From NCBI GenBank assembly GCA_002841995.1, contig PHBS01000011.1, positions 1 to 41,446 of the forward strand: a stretch of DNA of 41,446 nt. The letters are read 5' to 3'. The notes under the pieces are model-generated. The model was not told where the DNA came from, made no database searches, and was given only the letters and a program-made list of their open reading frames with translations. Made by a program: the position numbers and the translations under genes. Below are positions 9,818 to 17,710 of this stretch, in pieces (position 1 is the first letter of the stretch; each line of letters opens with the position of its first letter). Source of the stretch: Chloroflexi bacterium HGW-Chloroflexi-8. Lineage in GTDB: Bacteria; Chloroflexota; Anaerolineae; Anaerolineales; Anaerolineaceae.

Positions 9818-10486
9818 CTATCCAACCTCTACAACACCCTTTTGGATGTTCAAACGCTGATTGCCCAGTCTCTGAATGATGTTTTTATCATGGGAAGAAA
9901 TGAGAACAGACTTGCCTTGTTGCTGTAAAAATCTTAACTCGTCCAATAAAATATCCACACCCTCAGCATCCAGTGCAGAGGTTGGTTCGTCTAATAAGAT
10001 CACATCAAACGGGCGAATAAACGCCATTGCCAGCCCTAATTTCAGTTGCATTCCACGCGAATAATGATGCGGGAAAAGATCTTTTGCTTCCCAAAGACCA
10101 AACTTGTGAAGTAAATCTTCTGCTTTGCGGTCAATATTTTGTTCGACCTCATTGGCTTTGGCAATAAAATATAGGTGTTCCCAGGCTGTCAATTCAGAAT
10201 AAAAGCGTGGAACATCCGGCACGAAGATCATTCGACGTCGAACTTCAATTTCATCCCGATATAAATCGAATCCATTTACAGTTACAGAGCCAGTTGTTGG
10301 TCGGATAAGACCGGATAGACAACAAAGCAGGGTTGTCTTTCCCGATCCATTGGGACCGGATAAAACTGTGATGTCCCCGGCTTTTAATTCAAATGAAATT
10401 GGCGCTAAAGCTAAAAAAGAGCCGTATTTCTTGCTCAAGTTGATTGCGGAAAGGTGAGTAAAGGAGGGATTCTGTATTTTTTCCAA
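9818..10486 (-). CDS. ABC transporter ATP-binding protein
   Basis: 222-residue ATPase with all core ABC elements: Walker A GPNGSGKT (residues 44-51), Q-loop region 'IFVPDVPRFYSELTAWEHL', signature 'YSRGMQLKLGLA' (LSGGQ replaced by YSRGM, common in CcmA/EcsA-like exporters), Walker B 'VILLDEPTSALD' and H-loop 'VLISSHD'. The start is a TTG at 10486; AAGGTG lies about 10 bases upstream and no ATG or GTG fits the N-terminus. It pairs with the directly adjoining permease. The 279 bp upstream to the glycosyltransferase gene contain no further gene I can support and only weak promoter candidates. Confidence 0.88.
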   Translation of the reverse strand: MEKIQNPSFTHLSAINLSKKYGSFLALAPISFELKAGDITVLSGPNGSGKTTLLCCLSGLIRPTTGSVTVNGFDLYRDEIEVRRRMIFVPDVPRFYSELTAWEHLYFIAKANEVEQNIDRKAEDLLHKFGLWEAKDLFPHHYSRGMQLKLGLAMAFIRPFDVILLDEPTSALDAEGVDILLDELRFLQQQGKSVLISSHDKNIIQRLGNQRLNIQKGVVEVG

Positions 10487-10733
10487 TTTCTATTTGCACC
10501 TTTTTGATCAATTAAAATGGTAGAGAATTTTATTTTACAAGAAAAAATTTTCCTATGGAGACCGTTTGATTTGTTGAAATACCGTCATTAGGAATAGTGC
10601 CTGATTTGAAAAAGGGTCTCATCCGTGAAACATTTGAATAATTGTCTTACAGTCGTTTTTCATTTTTCCTATGAACAAAGAAATAAGAAATATTAAGATT
10701 GGGATGGGTCCAGCATAAGCTAAATTCAAAATG

Positions 10734-10756
10734 AAAAAAGGTTGATCAACTACCTT
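10734..10756 (-). terminator. weak intrinsic terminator after the glycosyltransferase gene
   Basis: Read on the minus strand, AAGGT and ACCTT arms enclose a 9-base loop and run into six T residues, 10 bp past the stop codon at 10766. The stem is only 5 bp, so this is tentative. Confidence 0.4.
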
Positions 10757-10765
10757 CCATTGGTT

Positions 10766-12247
10766 TTAATAAGGAAAACGCAGTTTGTTCCCACCAGACT
10801 TCATGACCGAACATAATTTTGAAAAGTCTATTTCAAGAAAACCATAAAAGATGAAAAGGATCAGTATGAATATTCCAGTAATGATCATCCATTTTGAATC
10901 TATAGAAGGTTTCCAACGGATTTCTTTTCTGGAATCCCATGCCAGCGCAGCAAAGGGAATTAAAACCGGAACCCAGGCTAGGTGAAACCGTGGTTCAGCG
11001 ATGATTAAAAGGTGGGGAAGACCATAGGCAAAAAGAAAGATCAGGATCAAAAATACAGCTTTTCGATCTCTTGTCATCCAAAGTCCGATTGCCCCGTAAA
11101 AAAGGGTGAAACCCCACGGGATCACTAAAAGGGCATAAATCAAGACAAGCCAGGGTTGAGGGATTGCACCGATCAAATTGTTGCTATACAGGTAAAAGAA
11201 CTCCCGGTCTTCCGGCCCAATAAATTTTAGAAGGCGGGAAAAAACCCTGCGAGCAGCTTCAACAGGGTCTTGATGGATGAATTCAATGGCTTGCTGCATA
11301 CAAAATTGTTCACGCTCGCCATCATCCAATATATTCATGGGCTTGATTGCGATATCCGAGACAAAACCGCCGTCTCCCAGCGGGTGATAACCAATAAACA
11401 TGTTGTAACCAAGACTGTTTTCCACAAAAGCAGGCTTTTTCATAATGAAAGAATTCCGAATACTCCAGGGAATGCATATCCCAAATGCTATGAGCAGAAA
11501 GGATAAACCGGCCTTGATTTTTAATGGACTGAAGTGAATCAGCCAAATACCAGAAAATAAAGTGAAGACAGCAAAAACTGATCGTGTCAATATCGTTAAC
11601 CCACAAAATAGTCCTGCCAACATACTCCATCTCAAAGCATTTTTCTTTATCGAAAATAGAATTAATATTACAGAAAAAAAAGACAATGGAATATAGAGAT
11701 TTTCAGACGCCAATCCAATTGGATAAAACAATAAGATGGGATAAAAACTGATTCCAATTGCTGAAAGAATGCTCACTTTTTTACAAAAACCGATTTGCTG
11801 GCACAAAAGTATTGTAAGAAGGGCCAGCATAGCTGCCAGAATGGCTTGAACCAGTCGGGCGATGATAAAACGAAGTGATTCTGGGACAAAAACGTACAAA
11901 AGGGCCAGTAATAATGGATAGCCAGGCGCTCGAAATGTTGTCACCAAACCTTTGTCAGGAAAAGGGAGACGATCAATATCTAAAAATCGTGAATAATAAG
12001 GTCGGAGAATTTCAACATCTGCTTTTGCATACCAGCGAAAACCGTTTCCTTCCTTTATTGATCGGGCAAGCATATCGTACTGGAACATATCGTCCAGAGC
12101 GATGGGCTTATTGATAAACACACAAACAACAGCCAGGTGAATGAGCAGGGATCCAACAAAGAGAAGGATCAATAATTTTGGCAAGGATAACTCATCTATA
12201 TTGGTCTTAAAGCTCTCAAGGCGCATTTGAATTGAAGCATTTTGCAT
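10766..12247 (-). CDS. GT-C type membrane glycosyltransferase (ArnT/PMT_2-like)
   Basis: 493-residue polytopic protein with about ten hydrophobic segments. After the first helix it has the acidic first extracytoplasmic loop typical of GT-C enzymes ('ALDDMFQYDMLARSI', carrying the DD pair that normally holds the metal or catalytic base) and then 'TTFRAPGYPLLLALLYVF', the R-x-P-x-YP motif seen in ArnT and dolichyl-phosphate-mannose transferase relatives. Such enzymes transfer a sugar from a polyprenyl-phosphate carrier to lipid, protein or glycan on the outer face of the membrane. The acceptor here cannot be told. The ATG at 12247 has GGGGA about 9 bases upstream. It is monocistronic and diverges from the DMT transporter gene. 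Confidence 0.82.
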   Translation of the reverse strand: MQNASIQMRLESFKTNIDELSLPKLLILLFVGSLLIHLAVVCVFINKPIALDDMFQYDMLARSIKEGNGFRWYAKADVEILRPYYSRFLDIDRLPFPDKGLVTTFRAPGYPLLLALLYVFVPESLRFIIARLVQAILAAMLALLTILLCQQIGFCKKVSILSAIGISFYPILLFYPIGLASENLYIPLSFFSVILILFSIKKNALRWSMLAGLFCGLTILTRSVFAVFTLFSGIWLIHFSPLKIKAGLSFLLIAFGICIPWSIRNSFIMKKPAFVENSLGYNMFIGYHPLGDGGFVSDIAIKPMNILDDGEREQFCMQQAIEFIHQDPVEAARRVFSRLLKFIGPEDREFFYLYSNNLIGAIPQPWLVLIYALLVIPWGFTLFYGAIGLWMTRDRKAVFLILIFLFAYGLPHLLIIAEPRFHLAWVPVLIPFAALAWDSRKEIRWKPSIDSKWMIITGIFILILFIFYGFLEIDFSKLCSVMKSGGNKLRFPY

Positions 12248-12303
12248 CGTGAAAGTCCCCGCAAAAAGAGCTAAATGAATATTTTATTCAAAGTTTTTTT
12301 ATT

Positions 12304-12333
12304 TTGAATGTGGGATTTTACTCTCCCTATGAT
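12304..12333 (+). promoter_or_regulatory. promoter of the His-tailed DMT transporter
   Basis: TTGAAT (12304-12309), 18-bp spacer, TATGAT (12328-12333). It ends 36 bp before the TTG start codon at 12370 and lies in the divergent gap with the glycosyltransferase gene. Confidence 0.5.
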
Positions 12334-12369
12334 AAGATTGGCTGAAGAAAAATTCAATAAGGAGTTTTC

Positions 12370-13416
12370 TTGAAATCGTTCGCGTTTTGGATCGCAATTT
12401 TATCTGCTTTACTTTTTGGCGCTGCTACGCCGATTAGCAAGCCATTATTGGATCATTTGACCTCGTTTCAATTGGCAGGACTTTTATACCTTGGAGCTGC
12501 CATAGGTGTTCTTGTACTGGTTTTAAAAGGCGGAAAACTTTTACTTCCCTGGAAGATGGATGGGAAAAATCGGATGAGGTTAATTGGCGCAGTCTTTTTT
12601 GGTGGTTTGGTTGCACCTTTGGCTTTGTTAGCTGGCTTGCGTCTGGCATCAGCTTCATCGGTTTCGATGTGGTTGAACCTGGAAATGGTTGCCACTGCAA
12701 TTTTGGGACATTTTATTTTTAAAGATCATTTAACCCGTAAGAGTTGGTTTGCGGCAGCAGGGGTTTTTCTGGCTGCTTTGATTTTGGCGGTGGGTGAGGG
12801 GATGGCAGCTTTTCAGGCGGGAGCGTTGGTAGCTCTGGCCTGTGTGTGTTGGGGATTGGATAACCATCTCACTGCTTTAATTGATGGTATTTCACCGGCT
12901 CAATCGACATTCTGGAAAGGATTGGTAGCAGGTTCGACCAATCTATTGATCGGCGTGCTGATAGTTCCCTTAACCGCGCCGGTATGGGTCACCTTGAGTG
13001 GCGTCTTAATTGGGGTGTTCGCTTACGGGTTAAGTATCGTTTTATATATCACATCTGCACAACAAATTGGAGCTACCCGAAGCCAGCTCATTTTCTCAAG
13101 TTCGCCTTTTTGGGGCTTGCTGCTTTCGGTATTCATTTTAAGAGAAGCAATTACCTGGCAGATCGTCATAGCCCTGATCATCTTAATTTTCTCGATTTTT
13201 GTTTTATTTCAGGAACAACATTCTCACCCCCATGAACATGAGAACAGGCAGCATGATCACCTTCACTCGCATAATGACGGGCATCATACCCACTTGCATG
13301 GTGAATACCCCGTATCTGGTTGGCATATGCATGAACATCTACATGAAGCTTTTAACCACAGTCACCCGCATTGGCCGGATATTCATCACCGTCACACACA
13401 TTCCAAAGAGAGTTAA
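12370..13416 (+). CDS. EamA/DMT-family transporter with histidine-rich cytoplasmic tail
   Basis: 348-residue member of the drug/metabolite transporter superfamily. Start is a TTG with AAGGAG at ideal distance (12359-12364). Residues 1-280 form about ten membrane helices in two EamA repeats; the first begins 'AILSALLFGAATPISKPLL', the second 'ALACVCWGLDNHLTALI'. After the last helix there is a tail of about 67 residues containing 23 histidines, arranged as repeated H-x-H units, with few other features. Histidine-rich extensions of this kind occur on metal transporters (for example ZIP and CDF proteins) and bind Zn, Ni or Co. This suggests a metal ion or metal-complex role, which is an inference: ordinary EamA proteins export amino acids or metabolites and lack such a tail. 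An ArsR-type regulator and MFS exporter follow on the same strand from their own promoter. Confidence 0.88.
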   Translation: MKSFAFWIAILSALLFGAATPISKPLLDHLTSFQLAGLLYLGAAIGVLVLVLKGGKLLLPWKMDGKNRMRLIGAVFFGGLVAPLALLAGLRLASASSVSMWLNLEMVATAILGHFIFKDHLTRKSWFAAAGVFLAALILAVGEGMAAFQAGALVALACVCWGLDNHLTALIDGISPAQSTFWKGLVAGSTNLLIGVLIVPLTAPVWVTLSGVLIGVFAYGLSIVLYITSAQQIGATRSQLIFSSSPFWGLLLSVFILREAITWQIVIALIILIFSIFVLFQEQHSHPHEHENRQHDHLHSHNDGHHTHLHGEYPVSGWHMHEHLHEAFNHSHPHWPDIHHRHTHSKES

Positions 13417-13504
13417 TAAAACCAGATAAAAAAATATCAAAATTCCTAATAAACCACTTGCCTGTCCTTATGACCGGTTTTTATTAAATCGCTTCACTAC
13501 CCTC

Positions 13505-13533
13505 TTGACAAATGATTATCTCCGTTGTAAACT
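13505..13533 (+). promoter_or_regulatory. sigma70-like promoter of the arsR-type/MFS operon
   Basis: A perfect TTGACA (13505-13510), 17-bp spacer and TAAACT (13528-13533), placing transcription start about 40 bp before the ATG at 13580. Confidence 0.62.
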
Positions 13534-13579
13534 ATTTTTATCACTAAAAAAAATTTTTACGATAAAAGAAAAGGTAACG

Positions 13580-14203
13580 ATGGGCGAACAAGCACGGGAA
13601 CGTGAAGGGACATTTATTATTCGTGATTTAGAAACCCTCAGGGTTATTGCAGATCCAATCCGAAATCAGATCCTGGAGGTGCTCCAATTTACACCTCAAA
13701 ACACAAAAGAAGTAGCCGATAAACTTGGTTTAGCGCCCAGCAAATTATATTATCACTTCAATATGCTTGAAAAAAATGGTTTGATTAAAGTAGTTGAAAC
13801 CAGGCAGGTTTCAAATTTGATTGAGAAATATTATCAGGCTGTTGCCATCTATTTTATGGTTGATTCATCCTTACTCAATTTCGAAAGCACAGAAGGAAAA
13901 GAAAATATGTATACCCTGGTGGAATCATCGATTGACACCACCCGGGAAGATCTGATGCGCAGTTTACATGCGCGATCATTACAAATTGAACAAGGTGAGG
14001 CGGGGAAAAAACGCACCATGATGCTTACTCGCAATTTGAGTAATATGAGTGATGAAAAAGCAGAAGAGTTTATTATTCGAATGCGTGATCTGGTGGAAGA
14101 ATTTATCGATGCAGACACACGTGACCCGAATGATCAGACCTTTGCGATCACTGTTGCCATGTATCCAAGCTTTTATTTTCGTGATCTGACAAAAGAACAA
14201 TAG
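13580..14203 (+). CDS. ArsR-type winged-helix transcriptional regulator
   Basis: 207 residues from the ATG at 13580 (AAAGG five bases upstream). A TTG at 13505 would extend the frame, but it coincides with the -35 box of the promoter and so cannot be translated from it. The N-terminal ~90 residues are a winged helix-turn-helix of the ArsR/HTH_20 kind: 'LRVIADPIRNQILEVLQF', 'NTKEVADKLGLAPSKLYYH' (recognition helix) and 'LEKNGLIKVVETR' (wing). The remainder is a helical effector/dimer domain ending 'VAMYPSFYFRDLTKEQ'. There is no cysteine in the protein, so it is not a thiolate-type metal sensor. It lies directly upstream of an MFS exporter and probably controls it. Confidence 0.85.
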   Translation: MGEQAREREGTFIIRDLETLRVIADPIRNQILEVLQFTPQNTKEVADKLGLAPSKLYYHFNMLEKNGLIKVVETRQVSNLIEKYYQAVAIYFMVDSSLLNFESTEGKENMYTLVESSIDTTREDLMRSLHARSLQIEQGEAGKKRTMMLTRNLSNMSDEKAEEFIIRMRDLVEEFIDADTRDPNDQTFAITVAMYPSFYFRDLTKEQ

Positions 14204-14299
14204 AAATTCAGTCATAAGCATTGTTTCATAAACAAGCGATTGTTTTCATTTGGCTGTTCTTCAGCACGATTTCGTGTTCCTTAACGCAGAAAGGTTATT

Positions 14300-15622
14300 A
14301 TGACTTCAGCGGTCCTCCCAAAAAATATGCGTACATTTTCCACCATCTGGATTGGACAATTAATCTCATTACTCGGTTCCGGATTGACAGGCTTTGCTTT
14401 AGGCGTTTGGATTTATCAGCAAACCGGGAAAGCAACCCCGTTCGCCATTACGGTTTTATTTGCAAACTTACCTCCGGTTTTGTTGGGTCCAATTGTTGGC
14501 TCTATTGCAGACCGGTATGATCGAAAAAAAATCATGTTGATTGCAGATACCGGGAATGCACTGGTTACCTTGCTTGCTTTAGTTCTACTTTTTACTAATA
14601 GTCTCCAGATTTGGAATATTTTTTTGATCGTTTTGGTCGGCTCTGTTTTTGGAGCATTTCAAGAGCCAGCTTTTGCTGCATCAGTTGTGATGTTGGTTCC
14701 AAAGAAAGATTTACAACGGGCGAATGGCATGGCGCAAATGAGCAACGCGCTCGGAAATCTAATTTCCCCACTTTTAAGTGGTGTATTGTTTGGATTGATT
14801 GGATTAAAAGGAATTATTCTGATCGATTTTATTACCTATTTTGCTGCATTATTTACGCTCATCATCTCAAAAATCCCAATGCCTGTTTTAACCGAAGAAC
14901 AAAAGAATTCTGGCGGTTGGAAAGATGCAATGGCAGGTTGGCGATATTTACGAGCCCATGGCGGTTTGCTTGGGTTGGTGATTTTCTTTGCAGGTATTAA
15001 TTTTATGCTCAACTTTGCCACCGTATTAACCAGCCCGATGGTTCTGGCTACTTTATCACCGGAAGTATTGGGAACAATTATGACTGTGAGTGGGTTAGGC
15101 ATGTTCCTGGGAAGTGTTTTATTAAGCGCCTGGGGTGGTCCAAAAAAGAATAAAATTATCAGCATTATTGGTTTTGCAGTATTGACCACAATTGGATTAG
15201 GGATCGCCGGCTTACGGGCAAATCCTTATTTTATCGGTGCAGGTTTCTTTTTGTTGCTTTTCTTTGTGCCTTTGGTATCCGGGACAAGTCAGTCGATTTT
15301 CCAAACCAAAGTGCCGCTGGATTTACAAGGACGAGTTTATGCTATGCGTTCCATGATCAGCCGTTCTATCATGCCGATTGCATTTTTAACCGCAGGGCCA
15401 CTGGCGGATTATATTTTTGAACCGCTCATGGCTGAAGGTGGAGCGTTATCAAACTCCTTGATTGCCCGAATCATAGGGGTTGGACCTGGAAGAGGGATTG
15501 GTCTGTTATTCTTAATTTGCGCTTTTGGTGGGTTGGTGACGATTGCAAGTGTCTGGGGAAATAAAAAAGTTCGCAGAATTGAAACAGATATTCCGGATGT
15601 GATTCCTGAAGCAGGTGATTAA
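14300..15622 (+). CDS. MFS exporter (EntS/macrolide-efflux-like)
   Basis: 440-residue major facilitator protein with about twelve helices. Motif A of the MFS appears between helices 2 and 3 as 'GSIADRYDRKKIML'. The overall pattern ('TIWIGQLISLLGSGLTGFALGVWIYQQTG' at the N-terminus and 'PLVSGTSQSIFQTKVPLDLQGRVYAMRSM' style second half, quoted in part) is that of the EntS/MefA-like efflux branch. The ATG at 14300 has AAAGG five bases upstream. It follows the ArsR-type regulator by 96 bp with no terminator between, so a regulator-exporter operon is likely. Substrate unknown. Confidence 0.87.
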   Translation: MTSAVLPKNMRTFSTIWIGQLISLLGSGLTGFALGVWIYQQTGKATPFAITVLFANLPPVLLGPIVGSIADRYDRKKIMLIADTGNALVTLLALVLLFTNSLQIWNIFLIVLVGSVFGAFQEPAFAASVVMLVPKKDLQRANGMAQMSNALGNLISPLLSGVLFGLIGLKGIILIDFITYFAALFTLIISKIPMPVLTEEQKNSGGWKDAMAGWRYLRAHGGLLGLVIFFAGINFMLNFATVLTSPMVLATLSPEVLGTIMTVSGLGMFLGSVLLSAWGGPKKNKIISIIGFAVLTTIGLGIAGLRANPYFIGAGFFLLLFFVPLVSGTSQSIFQTKVPLDLQGRVYAMRSMISRSIMPIAFLTAGPLADYIFEPLMAEGGALSNSLIARIIGVGPGRGIGLLFLICAFGGLVTIASVWGNKKVRRIETDIPDVIPEAGD

Positions 15623-15658
15623 TAAAGATAATAAGCGCATAAAACCTGGATATTCGCC

Positions 15659-16399
15659 TCACTCCGGGCGAGCAACAAAATCAAATCTAATTTTGACTTT
15701 ATCTTCGGTGTTAAGTACACCGCCAATACTGATTGGTCCGATTTTAAAATCACTCATCAAGATCTCAGTTTCAGCAGTGCCAGTTAATTGGGACTGATCA
15801 TATAGCGCAGTGACGCTAAAAGTCACTCCTAAAGTGGTTTGCTTAACTGTTAGTTCGCCCTGAACCTCAAATGTGTAAGGTTCACCCTGCACATAAGTTT
15901 CCGGCAGGTTTGTAATGGAACGGGGAACAAAAGTTGCGATGGGGTGTGTAGATGATTCGAGCCAATCCCGGCGGATGGCATTATCACGGCGCGAATTATC
16001 GGATTTAAAAGTACTGATATCAATCACAAATGCTCCCAGCCGGCTTGCAAGTGGATTAGCCGGGTTGGCATAAATTTCACCATTGACTTCCGAGGTCTTC
16101 CCAATGGCGGTTGAAAAACGATTGTTTTGATTGAGGAAAGTTTCTCCTACCTCGTAAAAAACAGTTGATTCTTCCGGGACAATTTTGAGAAGAACTTCCC
16201 CTTGTGGATTAGGTTCGGTTGCAACAAGTGACGGTGTAGGGGTCGGGGTTTCAGTAGGGGCAGGTAATGTGTTTGTTTGGATGGTTGCAGTAGGGTTGGT
16301 ATTCACAACCTGTGTTTGTGTGGGTGTCAATGCTGGTTTGGGGGAAGTGCAGGCGGTTGTGAGCAGTAACAAGGCAATGATGTAAGCTTTCCTCTTCAT
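15659..16399 (-). CDS. YceI-family lipoprotein
   Basis: 246 residues from the ATG at 16399, which has CAGGAG seven bases upstream; a longer frame to 16483 lacks a ribosome site and would bury the signal peptide. The signal peptide 'MKRKAYIIALLLLTTAC' ends in a lipobox with Cys17, so the protein is lipid-anchored outside the cytoplasmic membrane. Residues ~18-65 are a Thr/Pro-rich linker. Residues ~70-246 match the YceI fold: 'STVFYEVGETFL', 'VNGEIYANPANPLAS', 'FKSDNSRRDNAIRRDWLES' (the conserved DNxxRD...L motif), 'GELTVKQTTLGVTFSV' and the terminal 'VKIRFDFVA'. YceI proteins are lipocalin-like binders of isoprenoid or amphipathic lipids. A TATAAT (16447-16442, minus strand) is a possible -10. 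It converges on the MFS gene with 36 bp between stops. Confidence 0.9.
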   Translation of the reverse strand: MKRKAYIIALLLLTTACTSPKPALTPTQTQVVNTNPTATIQTNTLPAPTETPTPTPSLVATEPNPQGEVLLKIVPEESTVFYEVGETFLNQNNRFSTAIGKTSEVNGEIYANPANPLASRLGAFVIDISTFKSDNSRRDNAIRRDWLESSTHPIATFVPRSITNLPETYVQGEPYTFEVQGELTVKQTTLGVTFSVTALYDQSQLTGTAETEILMSDFKIGPISIGGVLNTEDKVKIRFDFVARPE

Positions 16400-16600
16400 T
16401 AATCGCTCCTGATCCTCAAAATTCGGATTGAAATTGACTCGATTATAAAAAACTTGGCAGGCTATCCTGGCTATGTGTATCATGTTGTTTCAAACAATAG
16501 ACGGTTGACCAGTCACTCACTATCCAAAAATCTAATGCAATCGATGCTCAAATGGCATAAACTATGATTATTCAGGTTTGAAAAAAATAAGGATGCGAAT

Positions 16601-17686
16601 ATGAAAGTACTTGTCATTGGAGCCGGAGTATTAGGGTCTTTAGTTGCCTGCCGATTTCAGGAAAGCGGACAACAAGTAACTGTTTTTGCTCGGAATGAGC
16701 GTTATGAACAAATTAAAACCAACGGATTGGATCTGGTTGAATTTGAAACTGATATTCGCAGTGTGGTCAGGGTGGATGTTACGGATCGAATTGAAAAGGA
16801 TGATTTCTATGATCTGGCTGTTGTATTGGTACGCAAGAATCAACTAAAAGACCTTTTACCACAATTAGCAGTTAACAAGAAAATACCAACCTTTCTGTTT
16901 ATGATGAATAACGCAGAAGGTCCTGAGGATTTGATTCGATGGTTGGGAAGAGAACGGGTTTTGTTGGGATTCCCCGGTGCAGGTGGAAAAAGATCCGCAA
17001 ATGGTCGGGTTACATACCGCATTGTTTCCTCCAGAGTTCAAGCGACTCAGTTAGGAGAGTTGGATGGGACCATTTCACCACGCCTGAAACAAATTGCAGA
17101 AGTTTTTCGAAAAGCAGGTTTTTCGATTCAGATTCAAAACAACATGGTTGCCTGGTTGAAAACTCATGTGGCATTGGTTAGTCCGGTTGCTAATGCGATT
17201 TACCTGGCAGGTTGTGACTTGAGTCGTTTAGCGGATACTCAGGATGGCTTGATTATGATGATACGTGCCATTCGAGAAGGTTTTCACGTTCTGAATCACC
17301 TGGATATTCCTATCACACCCAAATGGTTTTCCCGGATCTTATTGATTCCTGAAAGCGTATGGATCACAATACTCAGGATTGGCCTTAAATCACCTAAGTC
17401 TGAGTTGGTTTTGGCCGAACATGCTCGCTCAGCACGTGATGAAATGAGACAATTGGCGCTTGAATTTCAACGATTGGCAATTCAATCGAAAGTCCCTACA
17501 CCAAATATTGATAATTTAATGCGTTATGTTGACATTAATCTGGAACCACTACCACAAGGCAGTCGGACAATAAAAGTTAGCCGGCGAGATTGGGTACCGG
17601 TTTTAATCGCTGCGTTAATCGTAAGTCTTGGTATAGCAAATTGTTTAAGGATCAAAAGTATTCACAGAAAGCAAAATTTTGATTGA
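16601..17686 (+). CDS. Ketopantoate reductase-like (ApbA/PanE) protein with C-terminal membrane helix
   Basis: 361 residues; ATG at 16601 preceded by AAGGA. The N-terminal Rossmann fold shows 'VLVIGAGVLGSLVA' (GxGxxG, NADP binding) and 'VFARNERYEQI'. The family's substrate-site residues appear present: Asn103/Asn104 in 'FMMNNAEGPEDL' and Lys187 in 'WLKTHVALVSPVANAI'. It is longer than the ~300 residues of PanE because of a C-terminal extension whose residues ~328-348 ('WVPVLIAALIVSLGIANCL') form a membrane helix, followed by a basic tail. That anchor argues against it simply being the cytosolic pantothenate-pathway enzyme; it may act on another 2-keto acid. It is divergent from the YceI gene, with about 200 bp between them, and has a TATGAT (16563-16568) as a possible -10. 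Confidence 0.82.
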   Translation: MKVLVIGAGVLGSLVACRFQESGQQVTVFARNERYEQIKTNGLDLVEFETDIRSVVRVDVTDRIEKDDFYDLAVVLVRKNQLKDLLPQLAVNKKIPTFLFMMNNAEGPEDLIRWLGRERVLLGFPGAGGKRSANGRVTYRIVSSRVQATQLGELDGTISPRLKQIAEVFRKAGFSIQIQNNMVAWLKTHVALVSPVANAIYLAGCDLSRLADTQDGLIMMIRAIREGFHVLNHLDIPITPKWFSRILLIPESVWITILRIGLKSPKSELVLAEHARSARDEMRQLALEFQRLAIQSKVPTPNIDNLMRYVDINLEPLPQGSRTIKVSRRDWVPVLIAALIVSLGIANCLRIKSIHRKQNFD

Positions 17687-17710
17687 CCTGAAAATAACCT
17701 TCAAGAAGAA

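Noticed and set aside
13413-13490. TTAATAAAACC ... GGTTTTTATTAA inverted pair flanking the gap before the ArsR-type gene
   Set aside because: Arms are AT-rich, imperfect and about 55 bp apart; not a convincing terminator or operator.
13505-13579. N-terminal extension of the ArsR-type regulator from a TTG at 13505
   Set aside because: The TTG is the first part of a perfect TTGACA -35 box; the ATG at 13580 has a ribosome site and begins just ahead of the conserved domain.
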